A stretch of DNA of 64,000 bases. It comes from Chryseobacterium carnipullorum (GTDB lineage: Bacteria; Bacteroidota; Bacteroidia; Flavobacteriales; Weeksellaceae). The first letter of the stretch is position 1. Every line of letters starts with the position of its first letter. A program made the position numbers and the translations under genes. This document shows, piece by piece, positions 1 through 9,370 of the stretch. The stretch lies in assembly GCF_900142785.1 (NCBI RefSeq), contig NZ_FRCD01000002.1:62001-126000 (forward strand), given 5' to 3'. The notes below the pieces were generated by a model. That model saw only the letters and a list, made by a program, of their open reading frames with translations. It made no database searches and was not told where the DNA came from.

Positions 1-3000
1 CCCAGCTGATAAAATACCAGTACGTAGCCGTAGGTACAGGTCTTCCTCCCATTCTTCCATCCCATATGTATCGGTTGTCCGGGCTTCCTCTGAAAATTTC
101 AGCACCATACCGGTCGAATATTCTGAATTCAAGATTGGTATTGCTCATTAAAGCAGAGTAGTCGATCTGTTCATTATGTCCGTCACCGTTGGGAGTAATG
201 GTATTGATCAGATTGATGATAGCGAAAGGTCTTGTTATTTCCTCACATAATTTTGAGTCTCTTACAAAAACTTTATGAGGGCCTCTCGGTACATTGTTGA
301 AAATATTGGAACTCTGCCAGCTTACTCCATCCAGAGAGTACTCATAAGGTGGTGTTCCGCCACTTGCTCCAACCGTTACTGTCGTTCCGTTGATCTCTAT
401 TGAGGTGATCATTGGTGTAGGTGATTCCGTAACAATCACAATCTGTCTGTAAACACAACCATTGAATGTAAGCTCTACCCAGTAGCTCCCCGCCGGAACA
501 TTGGAAATAGAGGGTGAGGTAGCTCCTGTACTCCATAAATATTTTTCAAATCCAGGTCCTGCATCTAGCGTTGTCGTGGCTTTAGGACAAATAACCTGGT
601 CTTTTAAGAGATCAGACTTCTTAGGTATTTTGATTGTAATTTTAATGGATCCCACTTCAGGACAAACACCGTTTTTCTGAAATCTGATATAAAAAGTCTG
701 TGTTCCTGTAACATTGACTGTCCCGGATAGAGGAGCATTGTTATTTTGGGCATCAGCCTGAGTTGCATGAAACGTATAAGTAACATTAGGATCTATGGTA
801 AACTGTGGGATAAACTGAGCTAAGTTGGCTGCTTTTATTCCATCCAGATCATCATCACAGACATTGGCAGCAGCAGCTTTTGTGATCAAAGTAATTCTGG
901 CTCCAATACTGAACTGTAAAGGTTTTACCACCACAGCACATCCGTCCGGGGACTCTACCCTGATGTAAATTGTTGTTGTAGCGGTATAGCTCCAGTTGTT
1001 GGGAAGGGTATTGGCATTTCCGGCATTAGCATCAGCAAAGGTTGCGTAATATCGTACGTTGATAAAATAGCCAGGGTTATTAAGTACAATACCGGTTATA
1101 TTGGAAAGTATGACCGTAACTGTTCCGTCCAGGTTGTCATCACAAAAAATGCCGTTGTAATTATTAAGAACTATCGCCAGATTGTACAGGGAAAGTGTGA
1201 TCTGAGCAATACTTTTACAGCCTAAATTATTTTTCACCACAGCATACACAATAGTGCCGTCGGGTGCAGTATATGAATTTGTTGTTGTGATAAGTGCTCC
1301 GGGGTTTTCTGTCTGGGCATCCACCAGAGTAGGATAATACGTAATGTTTACCGGTGAGTTATTGGTTACATTGGCGGACGTAAGATTAAATGTTCCTTGC
1401 CCATTAATGTTACAGGCATGCAATGTAATATTGTTAACCGTAAGCGCAAGAATATTGATGTTAACGGTTACCGTTTCACAATCTGGAAATACAGGATCGT
1501 TTCCACAGAAGGTATAGGAAAAACTATCTGTTCCGGTAGTTCCTGGTGTATTAACAGTATAGGTAATAATTCCGGTTACTGGATTTACAGCGACAGTACC
1601 TAACGCCGGAGGCGTAACAATAGCCACTGTAGAAGTTACAGGAGTCTGTGGGGAGTCTGTAAAGGCTGGCGTGATCGTTTGGGTGGTACATACATTATAG
1701 GTTGATGTAGTAAGCTTTGTACAGTTGAGTACTTTAAACTGTTCTGTCACTAAAGGGGCACACCTTCCCATAGTCACCGAACAGGTGTAATATCCGGACT
1801 GTGCAGGGCTAATGGATGATGCGGTAGCTCCCGGAATAAGAGTTCCGTTCATATACCACTGGTACGTGTCATAAATAATCGGGTCTACTGTAAGCACTAT
1901 GCCTGGGGCACAAGTTCCTCCTGATCTTAAAATAACAGGTTGCGTAGGAAAACCTGCGAAAAATCCGCCATAACCTACCGCGTCACTTCCTGCATTAATT
2001 CCTGCCGTAATGGCTTTGTCAGAAATCACGGTGATCGTTCCGGTTACATTGGGAATACCGTAGGTAACCCAGCTGTTGGTCCCTGTCATGTTGAACGGGC
2101 CGGTGGTTGGCAGTGGAGTGGCTCCATTTACTGTAACATTTGCTCCTCTTTCTGTGATCAGGTTGAGTTTTGTGGGGATATTAAGAATTCCGGAAGGGTT
2201 AGCATTGGAATGAACAAAGTTTTCATTAATAAAACCCAATTCATTGATCTGTTTTGGAAGATAACAATTCAGTGCCGGGATAAAATTAAATCCACCTGTT
2301 GCTACTTCACTTCCCGAGGCGGAATCTCCGGCCAGGATCTGGTACACATACGCATTCTTAGAGGTCTTTAAATAAAGATTATAATGACTGAGCCCCTGGG
2401 CTTTATATTTTGAATCAGAAATTACATAATATTGTCCCGCATTTAAGGTGGTCAGAGGAGGAATTTCATCGTTGACAAAGATCTGGGTATTGTCCTCCGT
2501 GGCAATGACGAGGGCTCCTTCCATATTGGAGCCAATCGTTCCGTTTCCTTTTACCAGAGCAAACTCAGTTCCCAGTCTCTCTACCGGAACGGCTTGATCC
2601 ATAAGAATATCAGAACTCGTAGGGTAGTTGCCTGCATACTGGCCATTAAAATTTCCGTTGGTGACATTGACGGGTTTAGTGGCAGTAATCTTGGCACCGA
2701 TGAAGGCATCAGAGTTTCCGGCAGACGAGCCTATACCGTCCATAATATAAGACTGACCTTTATTGAGGGTAAAGGTCATAATAGGATTTGTGGCGCCCGT
2801 AGTTCCGTTTGAAAACTGGGCTGCTGGTTTATATCCGCTTACGGTAACTACAGTATTGTCTTCTGTGGCAAGAACGCTGGCCATAAAATTTAAAATAGGA
2901 TTTCCAACCGTAATGGGGGCGTTGGCAACGTAAAAGTTTTTTCCGGTGGAAGGTATTCCTTTTGAAGTAATGATCTCAGCATGATTAAGGACGGAAAATC

Positions 3001-3337
3001 TCAAGTTAGCATAAAAAGGAAACTCTGCTTTTAAATATAATCCCTTGGAAGTAGGTGTAAAAAGATCAGTCTGATTGGTCGTAATGATATAATTTCTGAG
3101 TACATCAAATTTTTGAGGATTGTTTTTACTGATATTTACAGTGCCAATAAGCACATTATTATTGTAAATACTTACCGGGAAAGTTGTTGTCCTGTTGGTA
3201 GATAAGTATAATTTCTGATACGGATTGGGACTTCCACTCCTGTCCATCATAGGCGCAAACCAGTGTTCTCTGTCCAGCTGGGCCAAGGTAAAGGTGAAAA
3301 TACAAAATATAAATAGAAAAGATAAAATTTTCTTCAT
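1..3337 (-). CDS. Secreted T9SS type B protein, IgGFc-binding-like N-terminus (paralogue 1, C-terminus cut off)
   Basis: The frame is open from the ATG at 3337 to the window edge, 1112 codons, so the last residues are missing. It starts with a signal peptide ending near TLAQ, followed by the REHWFAPM motif shared with the next three genes. The first 430 or so residues carry the shared blocks ATEDNT, TNGNFNGQ and LVKGNG, which I recall from the IgGFc-binding N-terminal family. The middle holds repeated Ig/PKD-like modules. The visible end (PTATYWYFISW) is the start of the last strands of the gliding-motility-associated C-terminal sorting domain. By family it should be exported by T9SS and held on the cell surface or released. 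The ligand is unknown. Confidence 0.88.
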   Translation of the reverse strand, partial: MKKILSFLFIFCIFTFTLAQLDREHWFAPMMDRSGSPNPYQKLYLSTNRTTTFPVSIYNNNVLIGTVNISKNNPQKFDVLRNYIITTNQTDLFTPTSKGLYLKAEFPFYANLRFSVLNHAEIITSKGIPSTGKNFYVANAPITVGNPILNFMASVLATEDNTVVTVSGYKPAAQFSNGTTGATNPIMTFTLNKGQSYIMDGIGSSAGNSDAFIGAKITATKPVNVTNGNFNGQYAGNYPTSSDILMDQAVPVERLGTEFALVKGNGTIGSNMEGALVIATEDNTQIFVNDEIPPLTTLNAGQYYVISDSKYKAQGLSHYNLYLKTSKNAYVYQILAGDSASGSEVATGGFNFIPALNCYLPKQINELGFINENFVHSNANPSGILNIPTKLNLITERGANVTVNGATPLPTTGPFNMTGTNSWVTYGIPNVTGTITVISDKAITAGINAGSDAVGYGGFFAGFPTQPVILRSGGTCAPGIVLTVDPIIYDTYQWYMNGTLIPGATASSISPAQSGYYTCSVTMGRCAPLVTEQFKVLNCTKLTTSTYNVCTTQTITPAFTDSPQTPVTSTVAIVTPPALGTVAVNPVTGIITYTVNTPGTTGTDSFSYTFCGNDPVFPDCETVTVNINILALTVNNITLHACNINGQGTFNLTSANVTNNSPVNITYYPTLVDAQTENPGALITTTNSYTAPDGTIVYAVVKNNLGCKSIAQITLSLYNLAIVLNNYNGIFCDDNLDGTVTVILSNITGIVLNNPGYFINVRYYATFADANAGNANTLPNNWSYTATTTIYIRVESPDGCAVVVKPLQFSIGARITLITKAAAANVCDDDLDGIKAANLAQFIPQFTIDPNVTYTFHATQADAQNNNAPLSGTVNVTGTQTFYIRFQKNGVCPEVGSIKITIKIPKKSDLLKDQVICPKATTTLDAGPGFEKYLWSTGATSPSISNVPAGSYWVELTFNGCVYRQIVIVTESPTPMITSIEINGTTVTVGASGGTPPYEYSLDGVSWQSSNIFNNVPRGPHKVFVRDSKLCEEITRPFAIINLINTITPNGDGHNEQIDYSALMSNTNLEFRIFDRYGAEIFRGSPDNRYIWDGRMGGRPVPTATYWYFISW

Positions 3338-3356
3338 TCAGTGGAGGGGTTTAACA

Positions 3357-3364
3357 CAAATTTA
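3357..3364 (-). promoter_or_regulatory. -7 box TAAATTTG of paralogue 1
   Basis: TAAATTTG on the minus strand matches the Bacteroidetes -7 consensus TAnnTTTG and lies 20 bases before the ATG at 3337. The three other paralogues have a box at almost the same distance. Confidence 0.7.
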
Positions 3365-3401
3365 ATAATAAAATGTATTCATTCCCTGAAAAAGTAATAA
3401 A

Positions 3402-3429
3402 AAAACCGCGATGTTAAAATCGCGGTTTT
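3402..3429 (-). terminator. Hairpin terminator between paralogues 2 and 1
   Basis: An 11-bp perfect stem (AAAACCGCGAT with ATCGCGGTTTT) is followed on the minus strand by a T run. It lies 22 bases after the stop of the gene at 3451-6294. The core ACCGCGAT recurs in the terminator at 6387-6409. Confidence 0.85.
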
Positions 3430-3450
3430 GAAATGGATGGTGTTACGTGT

Positions 3451-6294
3451 TTATTCTCTGCTTTTGACAAGGATCCATCCGGTATATTTTACAGCGGTCT
3501 GCTTGCCGGAAGGTTCATTCCACCGGATCTCAAACCAATAGTTTCCGGTAGAAACTCTTTTGCTTCCGCCTAAGGTTCCGTCCCATTTATAACCATTGGT
3601 TTTATCCCCCTGGAATATTTTACTTCCATATCGGTCGAAAATAGTAAACTCCAGATTCTTTTTGCCTGATAATAAAGAGTAATCCAGGACGTCATTCACC
3701 CCGTCATCGTTGGGGGTAATCGCATTGATCAGATTAGGAATAGTAATTTCCACTTTTACAGGTTCGCAATTATAACTGTCTTTTACATACACCTCAGGAG
3801 TGCCTCTGGCGACGTCTGCAAATATATTGGAATCCTGCCACTGGATATTATCCAGAGAATATTGATAGGGAGGGTTTCCGCCTATTGCATATACCGTCAC
3901 TGTCGTGTTTGAAATCTCAATATTAGATACAACCGGTTGCTCTGACGCATATACCTTAACAGTTTGAAGGGTGATACAGTCTCCTGTTTTCAGCTTTACC
4001 CAGTAGTTGCCTACTCCTGCATTTTGAATAGTTTGTGTTGTTGCCCCGGTGCTCCATTCATACCCATTGAATCCCGGACCTGCGTCCAGTGTTGTTTTAT
4101 CCTCGACACAGATAATTTTATCCACCAGAACAGCCGATTTTACAGGAGGCAGAACGGTCAGTGTAACTTCTGCAATTCTGTAGCATCCGTTAGCATTGAT
4201 CACTTTTACATAAGCTACTCCAGTGGGAGCAATATAATTGGTGGGATTTAAAATCTCATTGGTGCTGTTATCTGCATCTGTTGGAGAGGGATAATATTTT
4301 TTGGTAACTCCCGGCTGCATTGTGACAGAGGCATTCGTTAAATTGAACAATCCGGTAGCCTGATTAGCTTCTAGAAAGCATGTTCTTAGAGAAGCATTGT
4401 TAACAATGGGACTTTCTGAAACAGTTAAATTCAGGGTCACTTGCTCGCAGTCTGTAAAATTAGGATTGTTTCCACAGAATTTATAAACAAAAGAATCAGG
4501 TCCAACATAGTTGAAAGCAGGAGCATAGCTGATAACACCAGTAACAGGATCAATGACAGCATTGCCATTAACTGGTGGGGTAATGATGGTTACGGTACCT
4601 GGAACCACGGACTGGGTAGAATTTGTAAACGTTGGAACAATCAACTTAACCCCGTCACATACAGTCTGGTTTAATGTAGTTTCTGTAAGACAGGTATATA
4701 CTTTATAGACAGGCGTTATAATGGGAGGACAAGAACCCACTGTTATTTTGACAGTATATTCTCCAGATTGAGTAGGTGTATAAGAATTGCTTACTGCTCC
4801 TGTAATGGGAACATTGTCTTTATACCATTGATAAGAATCAAAACTGTCATCTAATTCCAGGACAATTCCCGGAATACAGTCTCCGGTTTGCTTGGCAATA
4901 ACAGGAATCGAAGAAAATCCAGCAAAATATCCTCCATAACCAACAACACCACTTCCACCGGAGATCCCTGCAGTGACAGCTTTTGAAGAGGTGATGGTCA
5001 TATTTCCCGTAACGTTCGGTACAGAATAAGATACCCATGATGAAGTTCCCAATACCGGATAGGGGCCCTGAGCGGCTGGAGGAGTTCCTCCGTTTACGGT
5101 AACGGCAGCACCTGTCTCTGTAAGGATATTGAGTTTAACATTATTGGTGGTAGGAGGTAAGATATTAATATTTCCTATTTCATCAATTTTTCTTGGAAGA
5201 TAGCAGTTCAACGGAGGAATATAATTGAACCCGATCGTAGCATTACTCGTTGCAACGCCTGCTAATAGCTGGTACACGTAAACATTTTTCGTTGTTTTAA
5301 TGTACATATTATAATGGTTATTGCCCTGATTGATATAATTGGTATTGTTCAGCTTATTAACCCTGTAGCTTTCTCCCTCGCTTAGTGTAATTGCCGGGGT
5401 GGCTCCATTATTAATGAATACCTGGGTACCGCCTTCAGTAGCAACAATCAAAGCGTCTTCCATTCGTTCACTAATGTCTCCGTTTCCTTTTACAAGAACA
5501 AATTCATTTCCCAGTCTGTCTACTGGTACGGACTGGTCCATTACAATATCAGATCCGTCAAAGATAGAACCTGGGGGAATGATTGCAAACTGGCCGTTGA
5601 AATTTCCGTTCGTCACAGAAATAGGTTTGTCAGCCTCTATTTTGGCCCCGATGAAGCCTTCTTTATTTCCGGCCTTATCACCAATTCCTTCAATAATATA
5701 GGATTGACCTTTATTAAGAGTGAATGTTAAACTGGGATTGGTTACCCCTGTCCATCCGTTGGTAAATATGACGTTGTCAGAATAATCTGAAACGGTAACC
5801 ACCGTATTGTCTTCCGTAGCCATAATACCGGTCGTGAAATTTAAGGCAACAACCGGGTTTTCTATAGGGGAAACTACCGCATAAAACTTTTTACCGATTC
5901 CTGCTTTTCCCTTAGAGGTTAAAATTTCACCATGGCTGGTAACAGAAAATCTGAAGGTTGCGAAATAAGGTTTTGTTCCTTTTGTGTAAAGCCCCTTGTT
6001 TACAGGAACGAACAGTTCAGAAATATTGCTTGTGATAATGCTTCCCAAAGGAATCTGAAAGGTCTGGGGAGCTCCTTTAGCAACGTTTACTGTTCCAAGA
6101 AGGGTATTGTTGCTGTAGATTTCTACAGGGAATGGAGTGGTAGAGTCTGTTGAAAAATAAAGGGCCTGTTGAGGAGAACTTACATTGGAGCTTCGGGCCG
6201 CCATCGGGGCAAACCAGTGTTCTGTGTCTCTTTGCGCAAAAAGGGGATTAATAGCTGTCAACAGCAAAAGAAAAGTAAGTAAAAATATTTTCAT
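3451..6294 (-). CDS. Secreted T9SS type B protein, IgGFc-binding-like N-terminus (paralogue 2)
   Basis: 947 residues. Residues 1-21 are a signal peptide ending FAQ, followed by TEHWFAPM. Residues to about 430 form the conserved N-terminal region (motifs TEDNTVVTV, TNGNFNGQF, DRLGNEF, YVYQLLAG, GYGGYFAGFSS). Next come Ig-like and cadherin-like modules. From about residue 854 a gliding-motility-associated C-terminal domain begins with NLINAITPNDDG and ends YTGWILVKSRE, the type B T9SS sorting signal. It is closest to paralogue 3 by eye. Its own -7 box and terminator make it a single-gene unit. It is probably a surface adhesin or a structural surface protein, but no binding partner can be read from the sequence. 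Confidence 0.93.
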   Translation of the reverse strand: MKIFLLTFLLLLTAINPLFAQRDTEHWFAPMAARSSNVSSPQQALYFSTDSTTPFPVEIYSNNTLLGTVNVAKGAPQTFQIPLGSIITSNISELFVPVNKGLYTKGTKPYFATFRFSVTSHGEILTSKGKAGIGKKFYAVVSPIENPVVALNFTTGIMATEDNTVVTVSDYSDNVIFTNGWTGVTNPSLTFTLNKGQSYIIEGIGDKAGNKEGFIGAKIEADKPISVTNGNFNGQFAIIPPGSIFDGSDIVMDQSVPVDRLGNEFVLVKGNGDISERMEDALIVATEGGTQVFINNGATPAITLSEGESYRVNKLNNTNYINQGNNHYNMYIKTTKNVYVYQLLAGVATSNATIGFNYIPPLNCYLPRKIDEIGNINILPPTTNNVKLNILTETGAAVTVNGGTPPAAQGPYPVLGTSSWVSYSVPNVTGNMTITSSKAVTAGISGGSGVVGYGGYFAGFSSIPVIAKQTGDCIPGIVLELDDSFDSYQWYKDNVPITGAVSNSYTPTQSGEYTVKITVGSCPPIITPVYKVYTCLTETTLNQTVCDGVKLIVPTFTNSTQSVVPGTVTIITPPVNGNAVIDPVTGVISYAPAFNYVGPDSFVYKFCGNNPNFTDCEQVTLNLTVSESPIVNNASLRTCFLEANQATGLFNLTNASVTMQPGVTKKYYPSPTDADNSTNEILNPTNYIAPTGVAYVKVINANGCYRIAEVTLTVLPPVKSAVLVDKIICVEDKTTLDAGPGFNGYEWSTGATTQTIQNAGVGNYWVKLKTGDCITLQTVKVYASEQPVVSNIEISNTTVTVYAIGGNPPYQYSLDNIQWQDSNIFADVARGTPEVYVKDSYNCEPVKVEITIPNLINAITPNDDGVNDVLDYSLLSGKKNLEFTIFDRYGSKIFQGDKTNGYKWDGTLGGSKRVSTGNYWFEIRWNEPSGKQTAVKYTGWILVKSRE

Positions 6295-6317
6295 TTATTT
6301 GGGAATTAGGATTCCCG

Positions 6318-6325
6318 CAAAAATA
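6318..6325 (-). promoter_or_regulatory. -7 box TATTTTTG of paralogue 2
   Basis: Minus-strand TATTTTTG lies 24 bases before the ATG at 6294. The short stretch between box and ATG contains AATCCTAATTCC, which is also present upstream of paralogue 3 and suggests a shared untranslated leader. Confidence 0.7.
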
Positions 6326-6386
6326 GGAGAATATTTAATGTGGTATTATAAAATGTTTAAAAAATATGGATTTTAGATTAAAAAAA

Positions 6387-6409
6387 AACCGCGATTTGAA
6401 ATCGCGGTT
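6387..6409 (-). terminator. Hairpin terminator after paralogue 3
   Basis: A 9-bp perfect stem AACCGCGAT/ATCGCGGTT with a 5-base loop is followed on the minus strand by eight T residues. It lies 23 bases after the stop at 6432 and has nearly the same stem as the terminator at 3402-3429. Confidence 0.88.
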
Positions 6410-6431
6410 AAATATTTATAGTCAGAATGGA

Positions 6432-9293
6432 TTATTCAATGTTTTTAACTAAAATCCATCCGGTATACTTAATCGGAGTTTTTTCTTTATTGGATTCATT
6501 CCAGTTGATATGATACCAATAGGTTCCGGTAACCAGTTTTTTGTCATAGTGTCTTCCGTCCCATTTGTAATTATTGAATTTGTTTCCGGTGAAGATCATG
6601 TTTCCGTATCGGTCATAGATGACAAAAGTAAGGTTTTCTTTGTAGGCTAATTCACTGTAGTCTATAAAGTCATTTTTGTTATCACCGTTAGGAGTTATTG
6701 CGTTGATCAAATTCGGAATTGTTACTTCTACGGTTGTAGGATCACAATTATAAACATCTTTTACATAGAATGTATGCTGCCCTCTTGTGAGACCTGTAAA
6801 TATATTAGAGTCCTGCCAGTTTGTTGGGGTATCTACTGCATATTGGTAAGGAGCTTTTCCTCCGTTTACAACCACTGTAGCTGTAGTATTTGAAATTTCA
6901 ATCTTGGTAATGACAGGATCTTCAACTTTTCTTACTCTCACGATCTGCGTCAGAAAACATCCGTTTTTGCCCAGAATTACAGTGTATTCCCCAATTCCTA
7001 CATTCTGGATAGCAGGTGTTGTAGCCCCTGTATTCCATTGGTAAGAATCGTATCCCGGACCTGCATCCAGATTTGTTTTGCTGTCTGCGCAGATAAACTG
7101 ATCCACAAGAATTGGTGATTTTTTGATTGGCAGAGGGATCAATTCAATTTTTGCGTTGGCCGTACATCCTTCGTTGGTCGTTACTTTTACATAAACGAAT
7201 CCGCCGGCAGATGGATAATTAGCTAGAGTGGTAATCTCATTGGTTCCTGCATTAAGATCAGCCATCGACGGATAGTATTTTTTTACTACCGGATTATAGT
7301 CAGTAACGCTAGCTTTGGTAAGATCAAAATAAGCATACGGATCTACATCATACTGACATGCTTTGATGATAGCATCTCTCACTACAAAAGGAACAACCGT
7401 AAGGTTTAAGGTAATTTGTTCACAGTCTATAAATTCAACACCATTTCCACAGAATTTATAAACAATCTGGTCCGCCCCATAGTAATTGGTTGTAGGGGTA
7501 TAGGTGATGGTTCCGTTTGAATTCACCACGGCAGTACCATGGGCAGGAGGGGTAATAATAACCAGTGTTCCTGGTACTACAGTCTGTGTTGAAGAGGTAA
7601 ATGCAGCAGTGATCACCTTAGTGGCACAAGCATTCAATGTTTGTGTTGTCAGTTTTAAACAGCTAAATACCTTATAAATCGGGGTTGTAACAGGCGGACA
7701 TGTTCCCATGGTTACTTTTACCGTATAGTTTCCGGCCGTTGCAGGTGAGAATGTATTGGCCGTGGCTCCTGTGATCGCTGTTCCGTTTAAGAACCACTGG
7801 TAGCCTTCGTAGCTATCATCTACCTCAAGTATAATGCCTGGTGCACATTCTCCGGAACGTTTAGCAATGACCGGGATGGATGAGAATCCGGCGAAGTAGC
7901 CTCCGTATCCTACAGCACCACTTCCTGCAGAAATACCTGCAGTAACGGCTTTAGTAGAGGTAACGGTAACGTTTCCTGTCACGTTGGGAACAGAGTAAGA
8001 CACCCATGCTGTAGTTCCTGTCACAGTGAAAGGTCCCTGAACGGTTGGTGCAGGTGCTCCGTTTACGGTAACATTAACAATTGCTCCGGCTTCAGTAAGT
8101 ACATTTAATTTAACATTTTTTGTACCACTTGAGCTGCTTTCAGGAAGTTGATTGATCAATCCTATTTCGTCAATTTTTCTTGGTAAGAAACAATTCAAAG
8201 GGGGAATATAATTGAATCCTTCTGTTGCTGTACTGTTGGGAAGACCAGCCAGAAGCTGATACACATAGGCATTTTTAGAAGTTTTGATATGCATATTAAA
8301 GTGCGAACTCCCCTGGTCTATATATGGGAATACATAGCTGCCACCTGCTCCCTGGCCTACTCTATACCATTGTCCTTCATTCAGGGTTTGAACAGGAGTA
8401 GTAGATCCGTTAAGGTAAACTTGTGTATTATCTTCGGTCGCAATGATTAATGCATCCTCGTCGCCGTCATTGTCGTCTCCGTTTCCTTTTACAAGAACGA
8501 ATTCATTTCCCAATCGGTCCGTAGGAACAGACTGGTCCATCACAATGTCAGAACCTGCCGAGCCGGCAGAAGACGGAAGCGCAAACTGTCCGTTAAAGTT
8601 TCCGTTTGTAACTGATATCGGTTTATTGGATTCTATCTTTGCGCCAATAAAACCCGTGGCATTCGTTCCGGTATTATCGCGGCCCTCAATGATATAAGCT
8701 TGTCCCTTATTAAGGGTAAATGTCATCGTTGGGGTTGTCGTTCCTGTAGTACCGTTGGTAAACTGTAATCCTGAACTATATCCTGAAACGGTAACCGTTG
8801 TATTATCTTCAGTCGCTAAAACTCCGGCTGTGAAATTTAAATATGTAATAGATTGCCCTGTCATTGGAGTCGAAGCGGCATAGAATTTTTTTCCGATTCC
8901 TGCTTTCCCCTTAGAGGTTAATATTTCTCCATGGCTGGTAACACTAAATCTGAAATTGACGTAATATGGTTTTAAACCTTTAGTGTAAATTCCTTTACCA
9001 ACAGGTTTAAACATATCAAGGGGTTCCATTGTAATCATGGTAGCAGTTGATATGTCAAACACTTTAGGGTCACCTTTCATGATCGTAACCGTCCCAAGCA
9101 ATGCCCCGTTACTATATATTTCCACAGGAAACGGGGTTACAGAATCCGTAGAAAAATATAAAGCCTGTTTGGGACTTATCAATGCAGATGGTTTTGCCGC
9201 CATAGGGGCGAACCAGTGCTCCGTATCCCTTTGTGCAAAGACGGTATTAATTGATAAAAGAAGTAATACTAAGCTGAGTAGAAATCTTTTCAT
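6432..9293 (-). CDS. Secreted T9SS type B protein, IgGFc-binding-like N-terminus (paralogue 3)
   Basis: 953 residues with the same plan as its neighbours. A signal peptide ends FAQ at residue 21, then TEHWFAPM. The conserved N-terminal region runs to about residue 440 with ATEDNTTVTVSGY, TNGNFNGQF, DRLGNEFVLVKGNGD and GYGGYFAGFSS. Ig-like repeats follow. The C-terminal sorting domain opens with NLINAITPNGDN and closes with KYTGWILVKNIE. Around 8889-8953 its DNA is close to that of paralogue 2 at 5891-5955, which points to recent duplication or gene conversion. A separate -7 box and terminator imply independent transcription. The ligand is unknown. Confidence 0.93.
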   Translation of the reverse strand: MKRFLLSLVLLLLSINTVFAQRDTEHWFAPMAAKPSALISPKQALYFSTDSVTPFPVEIYSNGALLGTVTIMKGDPKVFDISTATMITMEPLDMFKPVGKGIYTKGLKPYYVNFRFSVTSHGEILTSKGKAGIGKKFYAASTPMTGQSITYLNFTAGVLATEDNTTVTVSGYSSGLQFTNGTTGTTTPTMTFTLNKGQAYIIEGRDNTGTNATGFIGAKIESNKPISVTNGNFNGQFALPSSAGSAGSDIVMDQSVPTDRLGNEFVLVKGNGDDNDGDEDALIIATEDNTQVYLNGSTTPVQTLNEGQWYRVGQGAGGSYVFPYIDQGSSHFNMHIKTSKNAYVYQLLAGLPNSTATEGFNYIPPLNCFLPRKIDEIGLINQLPESSSSGTKNVKLNVLTEAGAIVNVTVNGAPAPTVQGPFTVTGTTAWVSYSVPNVTGNVTVTSTKAVTAGISAGSGAVGYGGYFAGFSSIPVIAKRSGECAPGIILEVDDSYEGYQWFLNGTAITGATANTFSPATAGNYTVKVTMGTCPPVTTPIYKVFSCLKLTTQTLNACATKVITAAFTSSTQTVVPGTLVIITPPAHGTAVVNSNGTITYTPTTNYYGADQIVYKFCGNGVEFIDCEQITLNLTVVPFVVRDAIIKACQYDVDPYAYFDLTKASVTDYNPVVKKYYPSMADLNAGTNEITTLANYPSAGGFVYVKVTTNEGCTANAKIELIPLPIKKSPILVDQFICADSKTNLDAGPGYDSYQWNTGATTPAIQNVGIGEYTVILGKNGCFLTQIVRVRKVEDPVITKIEISNTTATVVVNGGKAPYQYAVDTPTNWQDSNIFTGLTRGQHTFYVKDVYNCDPTTVEVTIPNLINAITPNGDNKNDFIDYSELAYKENLTFVIYDRYGNMIFTGNKFNNYKWDGRHYDKKLVTGTYWYHINWNESNKEKTPIKYTGWILVKNIE

Positions 9294-9315
9294 GTGTGTG
9301 GAATTAGGATTTCTA

Positions 9316-9323
9316 CAAATTTA
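9316..9323 (-). promoter_or_regulatory. -7 box TAAATTTG of paralogue 3
   Basis: Minus-strand TAAATTTG lies 23 bases before the ATG at 9293. It sits inside the 77-base gap to paralogue 4, so paralogue 3 need not depend on read-through. Confidence 0.7.
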
Positions 9324-9370
9324 AAATAATATTTGAAATAGTATTAAATAAATATAACAAAAGTTAAAAA

